In this document: piece by piece, positions 41,006 through 41,114 of the stretch
How the letters are laid out: each line of letters starts with the position of its first letter
Position numbering within the stretch: the stretch's first letter is position 1
Source of the DNA: an uncultured Eubacteriales bacterium
GTDB taxonomy: Bacteria; Bacillota; Clostridia; Christensenellales; Aristaeellaceae
Direction of reading: 5' to 3'
NCBI GenBank assembly: GCA_900315315.1
Contig: OMYT01000029.1
Span: forward strand, 1-41,114
DNA length: 41,114 bases
Position numbers and translations under genes: made by a program
Notes under the pieces: model-generated
What the model saw: the letters and a program-made list of their open reading frames with translations, nothing else
Told to the model about the DNA's origin: nothing
Database searches by the model: none

Positions 41006-41114
41006 TCCGGGCGATGCAGGCTCCCCATTCCGGCAAAACCATCTGAAAAAACACAGCCGGGACTTTATCTCAGGATGAGGAGAAATAGATTCGTTTATGA
41101 ACATTATCTGTAAA
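41006..41114. other. Right end of the window, no clear gene
   Basis: No terminator or gene is clear. An ATG at 41098 with AGGAG well upstream is open to the window end but has too few codons to judge. Confidence 0.3.

Noticed and set aside
41098-41114. Start of a new gene at the right edge
   Set aside because: Only five codons follow, and the possible ribosome site is too far from the ATG to support it.

Overview
The window looks like chromosome from an anaerobic, Gram-positive-type member of the Clostridia. GC is fairly high (roughly 55-60 percent by eye). Support comes from strong AGGAGG-type ribosome binding sites, near-consensus sigma-A promoters, a T-box riboswitch, a rubredoxin, DUF6465 and DUF3048 proteins, and an HD-GYP receptor of clostridial style. 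Protein flavour suggests an uncultured rumen or gut lineage near Christensenellales; that placement is inference. No rRNA, tRNA, CRISPR array, phage gene or transposase was seen.

Layout. 1-3.3 kb: tRNA maturation genes (CCA-adding enzyme, dihydrouridine synthase) around a lysine/alanine-rich DUF6465 protein. 3.4-9.2 kb: a small zinc-ribbon protein, a secreted transglutaminase-like protein, a secreted two-repeat protein, a DUF3089 hydrolase and a half-size DMT transporter. 9.4-14 kb: a second DUF6465 protein with an almost identical promoter, then a hybrid histidine kinase translationally coupled to an extracellular solute-binding protein. 14-17.8 kb: a ThrH-type phosphatase, a 50-residue rubredoxin, a patch of hairpin repeats and an HD-GYP receptor. 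18.1-20.8 kb: a TetM/EF-G-like ribosomal GTPase fused to a YacP/Rae1-like NYN nuclease domain. 20.9-26.1 kb: three secreted proteins (DUF3048 and two unrecognised). 26.1-29.1 kb: an MFS transporter and a TrpB2 gene behind a tryptophan T-box.

29.2-37.5 kb is an aromatic amino acid operon: leader peptide and attenuator, DAHP synthase, a double-ACT protein, then trpE-G-D-C-F-B-A, mostly joined by ATGA overlaps. It converges on pheA (chorismate mutase/prephenate dehydratase), which overlaps trpA tail to tail. The end of the window holds a HAD phosphatase, a MATE transporter and a small secreted-protein gene broken by an apparent one-base frameshift.

The genes suggest a common aromatic economy. 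DAHP synthase feeds chorismate to tryptophan through the operon and to phenylalanine through pheA. Tryptophan supply appears to be sensed twice over: by a Trp-codon leader peptide on the operon and by a T-box on the separate trpB2. The points most worth a second look are the GTPase-nuclease fusion, this double Trp control, a dispersed hairpin element whose copies show compensatory stem changes, and the kinase/binding-protein pair that lacks a permease.
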